Shown here in pieces: positions 34,359-43,303 of a DNA stretch of 64,000 bases. The position numbers were made by a program, and so were the translations under genes. The stretch's first letter is position 1; every line of letters begins with the position of its first letter. The notes beneath the pieces were generated by a model. The model did no database searches, had not been told where the DNA came from, and saw only the letters and a list, made by a program, of their open reading frames with translations. Source of the stretch: CAYUYV01 sp964522525 (GTDB taxonomy: Bacteria > Pseudomonadota > Alphaproteobacteria > JAJFIK01); assembly GCA_964522525.1 (NCBI GenBank), contig CAZFWG010000006.1:29731-93730 (forward strand), in the 5' to 3' direction.

Positions 34359-34456
34359 ATTTTGGGGACCCGGACTTGGCGCTCTGCGCTTCTGGGCGCT
34401 AGGGTTAAGAGACCCCCGCTCGAGCCGGGACGAAAAACAGGGAGGAGACGTCTGCC

Positions 34457-35476
34457 ATGCGGGCAATGGCCATTCAGGACGCTTATGGATTGGATCACAT
34501 CAAACCCTTGGACAAGCCCATGCCGGAACCGGGGGCGGGCCAGGTCCTGTTGAAGATGAAGGCGGCTTCCCTCAATTTCCGGGATTTCCTCATCACCCAG
34601 AATCTCTATGGCGGCAATTTTCCCTTGCCTCTCGTTCCGTTGTCGGATGGCTGCGGCGAGGTGGCGGCCATCGGAGAAGGTGTGAGACGGGTCGCGGTGG
34701 GGGATAGGGTGGCGCCCATTTTCTTCCAGACCTGGATGTCCGGGCCGCCCGCGCTCGAAAAGCTCACCTTCGCCATGGGCGGTCCGGTGGATGGCTGCGC
34801 CCAGGAATTCATGGTGCTGAGTGAAGAGGGGGTCGTGAAGGTGCCCGCGCATCTGACGGATGCGCAAGTGGCCTGTCTGCCCTGTGCGGCCTTGACGGCC
34901 TGGCGCTCCCTTGTCGTTGAGGGGGATCTGCGGCCGGGCGACAGCGTGCTTCTCCAGGGCACGGGCGGCGTTTCGATCTGTGCCCTGCAATTCGCCAAGG
35001 CCATGGGTCTGGAGACGATCATCACATCGTCATCGGATGAAAAGCTCGAGCGCGCCAAGGCGCTGGGCGCGGATCATGTGATCAATTACCGGGAGGAACC
35101 GGAATGGTCCGCTCCCGTGCGCCGGATCACCGGCGGGCGCGGGGTCGACCATGTGGTCGAGGTGGGCGGCGCCAAGACCTTGAAGGAGGCGATGAAATCG
35201 ATCCGGATGGGCGGCCACATCAGCATTATCGGCGTCCTGTCCGGTCCCCAGGAGGCCATCCAGTTCGGCGCCATGATCGCCACCAATTGTACCATGCGCG
35301 GATTGTCCGTGGGCAGCCGGGAACATTTCGAGGACATGTGCCGGGCCATTGCCCTCCATGGCATTTCCCCTGTGGTTGATGATCATCGCTTCGCGCTCGA
35401 TGACCTGCCCCAGGCCCTGGGCTATATGGGTTCGGGTGGCCATTTCGGAAAAATCTGTATCGATATCACTTCTTGA
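34457..35476 (+). CDS. NAD(P)H:quinone/zinc-type MDR oxidoreductase
   Basis: The 339-residue product has the MDR fold: an N-terminal GroES-like part (SLNFRDFLITQNLYGGNFPLPLVPLSDGCGEV, about residues 38-69) and a Rossmann part with VLLQGTGGVSICALQFAKAMG, GADHVINYREEP and GVDHVVEVGGAKTL. The catalytic zinc ligands of alcohol dehydrogenases are not evident, so a zinc-free quinone or enoyl reductase is likely. GGGAGGAGA precedes the start. It is divergent from the TetR operon and shares its putative operators, which suggests co-induction with efflux. Confidence 0.9.
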   Translation: MRAMAIQDAYGLDHIKPLDKPMPEPGAGQVLLKMKAASLNFRDFLITQNLYGGNFPLPLVPLSDGCGEVAAIGEGVRRVAVGDRVAPIFFQTWMSGPPALEKLTFAMGGPVDGCAQEFMVLSEEGVVKVPAHLTDAQVACLPCAALTAWRSLVVEGDLRPGDSVLLQGTGGVSICALQFAKAMGLETIITSSSDEKLERAKALGADHVINYREEPEWSAPVRRITGGRGVDHVVEVGGAKTLKEAMKSIRMGGHISIIGVLSGPQEAIQFGAMIATNCTMRGLSVGSREHFEDMCRAIALHGISPVVDDHRFALDDLPQALGYMGSGGHFGKICIDITS

Positions 35477-35497
35477 GTGTTCGCAGAGGAGGATGGA

Positions 35498-36829
35498 ATG
35501 AAGAAAGCGATCGTGGCCGCCCTGACCCTTGGCTGGATGGTTGGCCAACCATCCATGGCCCTGGCTGAGACCCATCCTGGACTGCGGGACGCGATCGCCG
35601 AGGATTATCCGTATCTGGAAAAACTCTTCCATCACTTCCACAGCAATCCCGAACTGTCTCTCCTCGAAACCAAGACCGCGAAGCGCTTGGCCGAAGAGCT
35701 CCGTGCCCTTGGCATCGAGGTGACCGAAGGCGTGGGCGGCACCGGCCTTGTCGGCGTCGTGCGCAACGGGGAGGGGCCGACCGTCCTGTTGCGCGCTGAT
35801 ATGGACGGCTTGCCCGTGAAGGAACTGGTCAATCTCGACTACGCGTCGAAGGTCACTCAGGTGGATATCGACGGCGTGGAAAAGCCGGTCATGCATGCCT
35901 GCGGCCATGACGCCCATATGGTCAATCTGGTCGGGGCCGCGCGCCGACTTTTGGCCATGAAGGATCAATGGTCCGGCACCATTGTTTTTGTCGGTCAGCC
36001 CGCCGAGGAACGGGTGTTGGGGGCCCGCGCCATGATCGAAGACGGCCTTTATGAGCGTTTTCCGAGGCCCGACTATGTGGTCGGCCATCATGTCTCGAGC
36101 CGGCTGCCCGCGGGCACCGTATCGTTCCGGGGTGGGCTGATGTTGTCGAGCAGCGACACGGTGGACATCACCGTGCACGGTGTTGGCACCCATGGCGCCT
36201 CGCCCCATCTGGGCAAGGATCCGGTGGTACTGGCCTCCCAGATCGTGGTCGCCTTGCAGACGCTCGTGTCCCGGGAACTGGGGCCGCTTGAGCCGGGCGT
36301 GGTCACGGTCGGTGCCATTCACGGCGGGTCCAAACACAACATCATCGGTGAAAAGGTGGAGCTTGACCTGACGGTCCGGTCCAATTCCGAGGAAACGCGC
36401 AAGACGCTCCTGACGGGGATTGAGCGCATCGCCACGGGCGCGGGCAAGGCCGCCGGCCTGCCGGAAGATCGTCTGCCGACGGTTGTCGTCTCCGAGGAGT
36501 CCACGGGCACCACGGTCAATGATGAAACCCTCGCGGTGCGGGCGCGCAAGGCCATCATCGCGCAATTCGGCGAAGAGGCTTTCTACCCCTTCAAACAGAC
36601 CAATATGGGCGCGGAGGATTTCCACTACTTCCATGCCGTGGAGCCGCCGATCCCGGGCCTGTTCTTCCGTGTGGGCGCCAATTCCCAGGAAAAGCTCGAT
36701 GCGGAAAAGAAAGGCGGGCTGATGGTCGCGGGCCACCACTCGCCGCTGTTCTATATTGAGCCCGAACCTTCGATCAAGGTAGGTGTCGAGGCCAACACCA
36801 CGATCCTGCTGGAGCTGTTGAAGAAATAG
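35498..36829 (+). CDS. Exported M20-family amidohydrolase
   Basis: The 443-residue product starts with a Sec signal (MKKAIVAALTLGWMVGQPSMALA-ET). The mature part is an M20D/IAA-amino-acid hydrolase-like metallopeptidase: LRADMDGLPVKE, MHACGHDAHMVNLVGAARRL (metal Cys/His), GQPAEERVLGARAMIEDG (catalytic Glu region), VVGHHVSSRLPAG, and TNMGAEDFHYF. A dimerisation domain fills the middle. It would release amino acids from N-acyl conjugates in the periplasm. The start has GAGGAGG at good spacing. It follows the oxidoreductase by 21 bp and ends at a strong terminator. Confidence 0.93.
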   Translation: MKKAIVAALTLGWMVGQPSMALAETHPGLRDAIAEDYPYLEKLFHHFHSNPELSLLETKTAKRLAEELRALGIEVTEGVGGTGLVGVVRNGEGPTVLLRADMDGLPVKELVNLDYASKVTQVDIDGVEKPVMHACGHDAHMVNLVGAARRLLAMKDQWSGTIVFVGQPAEERVLGARAMIEDGLYERFPRPDYVVGHHVSSRLPAGTVSFRGGLMLSSSDTVDITVHGVGTHGASPHLGKDPVVLASQIVVALQTLVSRELGPLEPGVVTVGAIHGGSKHNIIGEKVELDLTVRSNSEETRKTLLTGIERIATGAGKAAGLPEDRLPTVVVSEESTGTTVNDETLAVRARKAIIAQFGEEAFYPFKQTNMGAEDFHYFHAVEPPIPGLFFRVGANSQEKLDAEKKGGLMVAGHHSPLFYIEPEPSIKVGVEANTTILLELLKK

Positions 36830-36833
36830 AGAC

Positions 36834-36873
36834 ACGACCGGGTGGTGCGGGTGACCGCCCACCCGTCGTTTTT
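36834..36873 (+). terminator. Rho-independent terminator after the amidohydrolase
   Basis: CGGGTGG (36839-36845) pairs with CCACCCG (36859-36865), extended by ACGA/TCGT, and is followed directly by TTTTT. It ends the oxidoreductase-amidohydrolase transcript. Confidence 0.8.
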
Positions 36874-36945
36874 CCCCGGCGCTCGTCCCCACTCCTTGCA
36901 GTCTGACCCTGATCCGTGTGCGTCCCTATGGCGCGCAAGTGGCTG

Positions 36946-37635
36946 TCATGTCCGGTCCGGGGTGTCCTCCAGGGACTTGTAGAAATCCGCAAGGGTCTTG
37001 CCGCGTTCCGACCGGAACGGTTCCCGTTCCTCCATGCCGAGGATCCGGTCGATCCGGAACATCCTGAAATCATCCCGCAATTCGCACCAGGCAATCAGGG
37101 TCCAGACCTTGCCCCAGAACCACAAGGCGAGAGGGCGAACCGTGCGCTCGCTCGCGCGGCCCTCCGCATCCTGATAGGTCATATGGATCCGGTGATGGGC
37201 TTCGACGGCGCCTTCGGCCGCATCGATGCGGGTGCGCAGTTCCGCCGTCATTTCCGGCGCGATGGCCTGGATCTCCACGTCCCGGGAATGGCGCCGTTCC
37301 TTGTCGGGCAGGACGGCTTCGATCTTGATCAGGGCCTCCTCGGCGGCCCGCGCCATGGCCGCGCCGCCCCAGGCCCGGATCAGACGTGCGCCGGCCACCA
37401 GGGCGACAATCTCCTCGCGTGTGAACATGAGCGGCGGGAGGTCAAAGCCCTGGCGCAACACATAGCCGACGCCCGCTTCGCCATCGATCGGCACGCCCGT
37501 CGATTGGAGATCGGCGATGTCGCGATAAATGGTCCGTTCGGACACTTCGAGCCGCTCGGCAAGCCTGGCGGCCGTGACGAGCCGACCGCCCCGCAGATAT
37601 TGTACGATCTGAAACAGGCGGTCAGCGCGTCTCAT
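36946..37635 (-). CDS. HTH/WYL-domain transcriptional regulator (YafY type)
   Basis: The 229-residue product starts MRRADRLFQIVQYLRGGRLVTAARLAERLEVSERTIYRDIADLQ, a winged HTH_11 domain (residues about 1-60). It is followed by a WYL-like ligand domain with VRPLALWFWGKVWTLIAWCELRDDFRMFRIDRI, where the Trp-x-Leu replaces the classic W-Y-L. Members sense nucleotides or other ligands and usually regulate the adjacent gene. Here it starts 8 bp after the VOC gene stop, so the two are co-transcribed. Confidence 0.9.
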   Translation of the reverse strand: MRRADRLFQIVQYLRGGRLVTAARLAERLEVSERTIYRDIADLQSTGVPIDGEAGVGYVLRQGFDLPPLMFTREEIVALVAGARLIRAWGGAAMARAAEEALIKIEAVLPDKERRHSRDVEIQAIAPEMTAELRTRIDAAEGAVEAHHRIHMTYQDAEGRASERTVRPLALWFWGKVWTLIAWCELRDDFRMFRIDRILGMEEREPFRSERGKTLADFYKSLEDTPDRT

Positions 37636-37643
37636 GGTGAATG

Positions 37644-38015
37644 TCAGTAGGTGAACAGACCAATGGAGTTGCCGTCCGGGTCTTCGCAATAGGCGAAGCG
37701 GCCGACCGGAATCTGGACGGGTTGGGAGACGACCTTGCCACCGGCTTTCTCGACCCGCTTCAAGGCATCCTCGAGCTTGTCGGGGCTTGCCAGATGGATT
37801 GTGGGTCCGCAACCGGCCGGCGCGGGTTTGCCCGGGTAAAGATGGCCCGCCACGCCGGTGTCGCCAGTGGTCGGAAAGGTCGCCATGGGATTCGGGCCAC
37901 TGTCCTCTTTCTTCAGGTCGGTCTTGAAGACCTCATTGTAGAAACGGATGGCCCGGTCCATGTCCTGGACGGGGATCTCCGCCCACACCGTAAAATGTTC
38001 CGGATTGAAGCTCAT
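37644..38015 (-). CDS. VOC-family (glyoxalase/bleomycin-resistance fold) protein
   Basis: The 123-residue product has one VOC domain of two beta-alpha-beta3 modules: TVWAEIPVQDMDRAIRFYNEVFKTDL, then PTIHLASPDKLEDALKRVEKAGGKVV and GRFAYCEDPDGNSIGLFTY, which ends with the metal-site Glu region (EDPDGN) of the family. Activity is unknown. It could be a dioxygenase, lyase or binding protein. A WYL regulator follows on the same strand. Confidence 0.9.
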   Translation of the reverse strand: MSFNPEHFTVWAEIPVQDMDRAIRFYNEVFKTDLKKEDSGPNPMATFPTTGDTGVAGHLYPGKPAPAGCGPTIHLASPDKLEDALKRVEKAGGKVVSQPVQIPVGRFAYCEDPDGNSIGLFTY

Positions 38016-38196
38016 GGGAGTGTCTCCACAAAGGTTGCTGACGGCGGCGATCCTGCCACAGCCCTCCTGACAGCCTTGTGTCAGGAGCCCTCCGATGCGC
38101 GTTGGTCTCCTCCTCGCCGGCCCGGGGGGCTGGAGAGGTGAGGGTGGGGTAGAGGCGGGCCGAGGGGCCGCCGGCCAGGCCCCTTGAGGCCTGTGA

Positions 38197-39294
38197 CTAG
38201 AGGGTCGGCATGGGCGTGTCCGGGGCGAAGACCCGACCGAACCGGTTGGCCAGGAAGGCAGGCAGGCTGATCTGCTCCTGGCGCACGAAGCCTTGGGCGG
38301 GCAACTGTCCGTGGCGCAACATGTCGAGGGCGGCGCAGACGGCGGAGGCGGTGGTGACCTGGATGCCGGTCCACATGCGCCCGTCGATCTCCCGGGCGAG
38401 CACGTGATTGACATAGGACTCCTGCATCAGGCGGCCGTTCTGGACGCCGGTCGCCGTGACAAAGATCACGACCACATCCTGGAGCGTCGCCGGCAGGGCA
38501 TGCTCCAGAATGTCCTTCAGGAGTTCGGGGCGCTCCGCCAGGCGCAGATCCTGAAGCAGCAGTTTCATGGCGTCCCGGTGACCGGGATAGCGGATGGTGC
38601 GATAATTCAGCTGGCGGACATTGCCTTCCAGGGTCTCGCACAGGGTGCCGAGGCCGCCGGATGTGTTGAATGCCTCATAGCGGATGCCTTCGAGGGAAAA
38701 ATGCTCGATTTCCTCCATGGGCGGAACACTGGCCAGCTGACCGTTCACGATGGCTTCGCAGGGCTGGCAATATTCATTGATCACCCCTTCCGTGCTCCAG
38801 GTCAGGTTGTAGGTCAGGGCATTGGAAGGGAATTGAGGCAGGGCGCCCACGCGCAGGCGCAGCGTGTCGAGGCTCTTGAAGCGCTGGGCCAGATTGTAGC
38901 CCACGATCGAGATGAAACCCGGCGCCAGGCCGCATTGGGGAATGAAGGCGGTCTGCGCGTCCGCCGCGACCGTCTTGACGAATTCCTTGGTGGCCACGTC
39001 TTCGGTCAAATCGAAATAGTGGACGCCTGCCCGCCGCGCGGCTTCGGCCACATGGCGGGTCACGTGATAGGGCGCCGCCGAAATGACGGCAAACATGCCG
39101 TCGAGCGCCTGCACAAGGTCTTCCGTGCTCTCGGCGTCGACCGCCACCACGCGGGTGGCGGCCCCTGGCCCGAGGCGATGGAGGGCCTGTTCCGAGCGAT
39201 CCGTCAGCGTGACCCGGTAGTCGCCCGTGCGTTCCAACAGCCACGTGATCTTGCGTCCGATCTGGCCGGCGCCGACCAAAAGCACATCCGTCAT
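38197..39294 (-). CDS. Saccharopine dehydrogenase-like NAD(P)-binding protein
   Basis: The 365-residue product has an N-terminal Rossmann site (VLLVGAGQIGRKITWLLERTG) and the saccharopine dehydrogenase signature region HYFDLTEDVATKEFVKTVAADAQTAFIPQCGLAPGFISIVG (about residues 92-131). The C-terminal part has TWSTEGVINEYCQPCEAIVNG as in carboxynorspermidine and saccharopine reductases. It would reduce an imine formed between a keto acid and an amino acid, such as a lysine derivative. It is a single gene divided by 90 bp from slt; a GC-rich stretch follows its stop. Confidence 0.9.
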   Translation of the reverse strand: MTDVLLVGAGQIGRKITWLLERTGDYRVTLTDRSEQALHRLGPGAATRVVAVDAESTEDLVQALDGMFAVISAAPYHVTRHVAEAARRAGVHYFDLTEDVATKEFVKTVAADAQTAFIPQCGLAPGFISIVGYNLAQRFKSLDTLRLRVGALPQFPSNALTYNLTWSTEGVINEYCQPCEAIVNGQLASVPPMEEIEHFSLEGIRYEAFNTSGGLGTLCETLEGNVRQLNYRTIRYPGHRDAMKLLLQDLRLAERPELLKDILEHALPATLQDVVVIFVTATGVQNGRLMQESYVNHVLAREIDGRMWTGIQVTTASAVCAALDMLRHGQLPAQGFVRQEQISLPAFLANRFGRVFAPDTPMPTL

Positions 39295-39385
39295 CGGTTG
39301 TTTCCTCTCGCCCTAAAACCCGCCACCCAAGGCCTAACATGGGGCGCCGGATCCGTTAAGGACGGCTTGATGACGGGGTCCTGGT

Positions 39386-41974
39386 TTATTCCAGGGTGGA
39401 ATTGCCGACGCCGGCCGGGCGGGGCGTCGGGCGGGCCGTGAGGGGGCTGCGGCGGACAACGCGCGGTCTCACCACATGGGGGTCGCGGAGCTTGAAAATC
39501 GGCATGACGACGCCCTTGGCGTCGGGCTGCGAAGAGATCTCCTGGGAGCCCGGCTCGGCGCCTCCGGCCACCGGTTCCTCGATCAAGGGCGCTGCCGGAT
39601 CGGACGCATCAAAGGCCGTGTCCTGCAGGTCGACATCCATGCGCGCGATGGGCTGGGGCGGCGGGTCAAGGACTGGCGCGTCTTCGCCGGTCTCAAGCGC
39701 GCCGGGATCATCCGGGGGCAAGGGCGGTTCGATATCGGGAGCGATATTCGACGGCTCAATGGGTCGGCTGTCCCCTCGAACGGCGGGGGCGGCCGCCACT
39801 TCCGGTTCGGGCCGGGCGGGCCATTCCGCCTCCGCGAGCCCGGTCGTGTCGCGGGAAAAGCCATAAGGCCCCCGTTTCAGATCGAGCGCGAGGGATACCC
39901 GATGGGGCGCGTTGATGAGCCGGGCCCGGTAGACCTGCGTGTTCTCCATGACCCGTTGCACATAGTTGCGGGTCTCCCGAAACGGGATCAGTTCCACCCA
40001 ATCCACGGCGTCGGTTCCCGGCAGGCGGGGATCGCCGAATTCCCGGACCCAACGATTGACCCGCGACGGCCCGGCATTATAAGCCGCGGCGGCCATGACA
40101 TAGGAGCCGTCATAGCGCTTGATCAGATCGCCGAGATAGGCCCGGCCCACCTGGGTGTTGTAGTCGGGGCGATTGGTCAGCCAGGCCTGGCGATAGCCGA
40201 GGCGGTGGCGGGCGGCCGTGCGGCGCGCCGTGCTCGGCAGGATCTGCATCAGGCCCCGCGCCTTGGCGCCCGACACCGCGCGCGGGTTGAATTCGCTTTC
40301 CTGGCGGATGATGGCGTGGGTGAGGGCCGGTTCGGGCTCCTCGCCCTTGCCTTTGTACTGGGGCAGGTCGAACACCGGATAGGCAAAATCCGTTGACGGA
40401 TGGCCCGCATAGGAGGCCAGCTTGCCGATGCGCACCGCCATGTGGGGCATGTCGATTTCAAGGGCGAGCCTGGCGGCGAGGGTATGTCCTTCCGCTGTCG
40501 GATAGACCTCGACGAGGCGCAGCAGGAAGAGCCTCGTGATATAGTCGGAGGCGAAATCCGAGGCGATCAGGACGGCCTGGGGCAGTTCTCCGCTGCGGAA
40601 TGCCGTGCGGGCATCCTTGTCCACCACCGTCGTGCCCGGCAGATCGACCCGCGCCCGCGCACCCCCCGTCTTTTCGGCCGCCAGCTGACCATAAAACGTG
40701 GTGTCATAGGCGCTGCCTTGTGCATAAAAGCCCTTGGCGTCTTCGATCCGGCCTGCCGCTTCCGCCGCCCGTCCCCGCCAGTACAGCGCGCGTCCCCGGC
40801 TGATGGGACGGGAGACCTTCTCGGCCATGCGGGCGAAATGGGCCTCGGCGTCGTCCGCGCGGTTGAGATAGCGCAGCGCGATCCAGCCGGCCTTCCATTC
40901 GCTTTCGGCAAAGGCGTGGCCCCGCGTCAGGCCATGATTGCGCAAGAAGCGATAGGCCGTTTCGGGTTGGCCGGCCTTCAAGGCTTCCCGGGCCTGGATC
41001 CGCCGCTCATACCACCAGCGGACAGGGTCGCCGAGGCCCTCCGGGTCCGACGGCGCGGCGAGGAGGAGCGGCCAGGTTTCCATGTCCCGGTTGCGTTGGC
41101 GCCGCCAGCGGATGCGCTCAAAAGTGAGGCCCGGATGGTTCTGGAGTTTTTTCGGGACCGCCGCGATCGCCGCGTCGACGCCGCCGGCATTGGCCCGCAG
41201 TTTAAGGCGGGCCTGGGCGAGGGCGCGCATGTTCGGACTGACGAGGCGCAACATGCGCCGGGCGGCGGCGGTCTGACCGTCCCAGATCAGCCGGTCGAGC
41301 CGGGCATCATGGTCGTCCGTGTCCAGCAGTTTTCGGTGCTTGGCCAGAACGCGGCGTTCGCCGTCGCGGGACAGCTTGCCTTCCCGCCAGGCGCGGCGCA
41401 GCCAGACGCGCCCCAGCGTCGTCTTGCCCATGCTCATATGGGCTTCGGCGAGGCGCAGTTTGCCGTCGCCGGTCAGGGGGTCGCCGCCGCCAAACCACTG
41501 AATGACGAATGCGGCGGGCGTCGTCTCCGGCATGGTTTCCTCGGCGCGCTCGATCAGCCGTGTCTGACGGGGCCAATGGGGGTTCAGTTCGATGAAATTG
41601 GCGATTTCCTCGAAACTGGCGCCGCCATTGGTCTGCTGGAGATAAAGCCAGCGGACGATCTTCACGCCCAGTGGATTGTCGATCTTGGGCAGAAGGGGAA
41701 GCGCGGCGCTCCAGCCATTCGCGCGGGCCTTGCGCAGCACCTCCCGCAATTGGTCCGCGTCATCAAGGGACAGGAGCCGGGGCGTGATGCTCTCCGGGCG
41801 GGGCGAGGGCAGAGGCACGCCCCTCTGCGCCGCAGCCGGGGAAGACACCATCGCCGAAGCGCCGATGGCCAGGCCCAAAAGAAGGCCAAAGGCAAGGACC
41901 CTGGCCAAACCGGCAAGGGGGGCAAAGAGCAGGGTGACTTCAGACCGGCAAAGGGGCGACCACACCAGGATCAT
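39386..41974 (-). CDS. slt: Soluble lytic murein transglycosylase
   Basis: The 862-residue product begins with an export signal (to about AAAQ, residue 50), then a long superhelical ring of short helical repeats. The catalytic SLT domain follows, with HAIIRQESEFNPRAVSGAKA (Glu559), GLMQILPSTA and AAYNAGPSRVNRWV. A proline- and acid-rich tail of about 170 residues follows and ends in a basic RRSPLTARPTPRPAGV stretch. The tail is longer than in E. coli Slt70 (645 residues mature). The enzyme cleaves glycan strands to 1,6-anhydro products. It is divergent from dapA, a pairing I know from other alphaproteobacteria. Confidence 0.93.
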   Translation of the reverse strand: MILVWSPLCRSEVTLLFAPLAGLARVLAFGLLLGLAIGASAMVSSPAAAQRGVPLPSPRPESITPRLLSLDDADQLREVLRKARANGWSAALPLLPKIDNPLGVKIVRWLYLQQTNGGASFEEIANFIELNPHWPRQTRLIERAEETMPETTPAAFVIQWFGGGDPLTGDGKLRLAEAHMSMGKTTLGRVWLRRAWREGKLSRDGERRVLAKHRKLLDTDDHDARLDRLIWDGQTAAARRMLRLVSPNMRALAQARLKLRANAGGVDAAIAAVPKKLQNHPGLTFERIRWRRQRNRDMETWPLLLAAPSDPEGLGDPVRWWYERRIQAREALKAGQPETAYRFLRNHGLTRGHAFAESEWKAGWIALRYLNRADDAEAHFARMAEKVSRPISRGRALYWRGRAAEAAGRIEDAKGFYAQGSAYDTTFYGQLAAEKTGGARARVDLPGTTVVDKDARTAFRSGELPQAVLIASDFASDYITRLFLLRLVEVYPTAEGHTLAARLALEIDMPHMAVRIGKLASYAGHPSTDFAYPVFDLPQYKGKGEEPEPALTHAIIRQESEFNPRAVSGAKARGLMQILPSTARRTAARHRLGYRQAWLTNRPDYNTQVGRAYLGDLIKRYDGSYVMAAAAYNAGPSRVNRWVREFGDPRLPGTDAVDWVELIPFRETRNYVQRVMENTQVYRARLINAPHRVSLALDLKRGPYGFSRDTTGLAEAEWPARPEPEVAAAPAVRGDSRPIEPSNIAPDIEPPLPPDDPGALETGEDAPVLDPPPQPIARMDVDLQDTAFDASDPAAPLIEEPVAGGAEPGSQEISSQPDAKGVVMPIFKLRDPHVVRPRVVRRSPLTARPTPRPAGVGNSTLE

Positions 41975-42390
41975 GGATCTCTCGCCGTCGGATGGGGCCC
42001 CGGGCCATATGCGGGCGATGGGGCTGATAAAGGCGGACCTTCGAGGAAACGCCACGGTGTTAGGATCAACTCGGGCGATCGGCGAACATTCCCTACGCTG
42101 GCCCCAAAACCAGCCCCAAAATAAGAGCAGTGCAGGCTTTCCGGCTACGGGCGCACGATCGAATCAGTCACCTCAACGATCGTATCTGGGGAGCGGAATC
42201 CCAACAAGACAAGACTTCGTTCATGAAGGGTTTCGGCTTCCCGAGCCTTTGTCTTGACATGGAAGTGTCATGGGCACCATCTGTGTGCCAGTACCCATGC
42301 CCGACACCCGCAGAAGCCCACGGACTGGCCGGCCCCCGCAGGGCCGCCGCTGACAGGCCGTGAATCTTCCCCATCGCCCAAGGACCCGTT
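41975..42390. promoter_or_regulatory. Divergent slt-dapA leader with nested hairpins
   Basis: The 416-bp interval holds no credible gene. It includes a perfect -35-like TTGACA (42254-42259) without a convincing -10, an inverted repeat TGACA-TGGAAG-TGTCA (42255-42270) and a hairpin formed by GGCAC (42273-42277) and GTGCC (42285-42289) with outer CATG arms (42269-42299). These could regulate dapA, but no known lysine riboswitch core can be made out. Confidence 0.35.
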
Positions 42391-43299
42391 ATGGCGACCG
42401 CCTCCTTACCCCGATTTCATGGCTCGCTCTGTGCCCTCGCGACTCCGTTCAACGGTGGCGCCGTGGATGTGGATGCCTTGAAACGTCTGGTGGCTTGGCA
42501 TCTGGACGAGGGCACCCATGGCATCGTCGCCTGCGGCACGACCGCCGAGACGCCGACCCTGACCGCCGAGGAACGGGCGCGGGTGGTGAGCACGGTGGTC
42601 GAAACGGTCGCCGGCCGGGTGCCGGTGATCGTCGGCACCGGATCGAACGAGACCGGCGCGGCCATCGCCGAGACCGCGCGCATGGCGGCCCTGGGCGCCG
42701 ATGCGGCCCTGATCGTCACGCCCTACTACAACCGGCCGAGCCAGGCGGGCCTTGTCGCCCATTTCGGCACGATCCATGAGGCGACGCGGCTGCCCATCAT
42801 TCTGTATACGGTGCCTTCCCGCACGGGCGTCGATATCGGCCTTGAGGCGCTTGGCGAGATCGCCAAACTTGAGCGGGTGATTGGCATCAAGGACGCCAAT
42901 GCGGATATGGCCCGGGTCAGTCTCACGCGCAAAGTCTGCGGGCCCGATTTCATCCAATTGTCCGGAGAGGACGGATCGGCGCTCGGTTTCAATGCCCATG
43001 GTGGCGTGGGCTGCATCTCGGTCAGTGCCAATGTGGCGCCGGGGGAATGCGCGGCCCTACAGGAAGCGAGCCTCGCCGGCGACTATGCTGGCGCGCGGGC
43101 GCTGCAGGACCGGCTCATGCCTCTCCACGACGCCTTGTTCTTTGAGGCAAGCCCGCAGCCCACCAAATATGCCTTGAGCGTGCGGGGCCTGTGTGCGGAT
43201 GAAATGCGCCTGCCTTTGATGCCGGCGTCCGCGCAGGCGCGGGCGGCCGTCGACGCGGCCTTGGAATTTGCGGGGCTCGGTCCCGTAGCGCGGGGCTGA
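42391..43299 (+). CDS. dapA: 4-hydroxy-tetrahydrodipicolinate synthase
   Basis: The 302-residue TIM-barrel enzyme condenses pyruvate with aspartate semialdehyde, the first committed step to diaminopimelate and lysine. The Schiff-base lysine is Lys167 (VIGIKDANADM), with Thr50-Thr51 (CGTTAETPTL), Tyr139 (ILYTVPSRTG) and Arg144 in place. The family's GTTGE reads GTTAE here. The first ten residues (MATASLPRFH) are slightly longer than in E. coli. It is four bases before smpB and divergent from slt. Confidence 0.96.
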   Translation: MATASLPRFHGSLCALATPFNGGAVDVDALKRLVAWHLDEGTHGIVACGTTAETPTLTAEERARVVSTVVETVAGRVPVIVGTGSNETGAAIAETARMAALGADAALIVTPYYNRPSQAGLVAHFGTIHEATRLPIILYTVPSRTGVDIGLEALGEIAKLERVIGIKDANADMARVSLTRKVCGPDFIQLSGEDGSALGFNAHGGVGCISVSANVAPGECAALQEASLAGDYAGARALQDRLMPLHDALFFEASPQPTKYALSVRGLCADEMRLPLMPASAQARAAVDAALEFAGLGPVARG

Positions 43300-43303
43300 T
43301 GCC

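Noticed and set aside
35030..36892. 620-codon frame on the minus strand over the oxidoreductase and amidohydrolase
   Set aside because: Both plus-strand genes have strong family motifs and ribosome binding sites; the antisense frame has neither.
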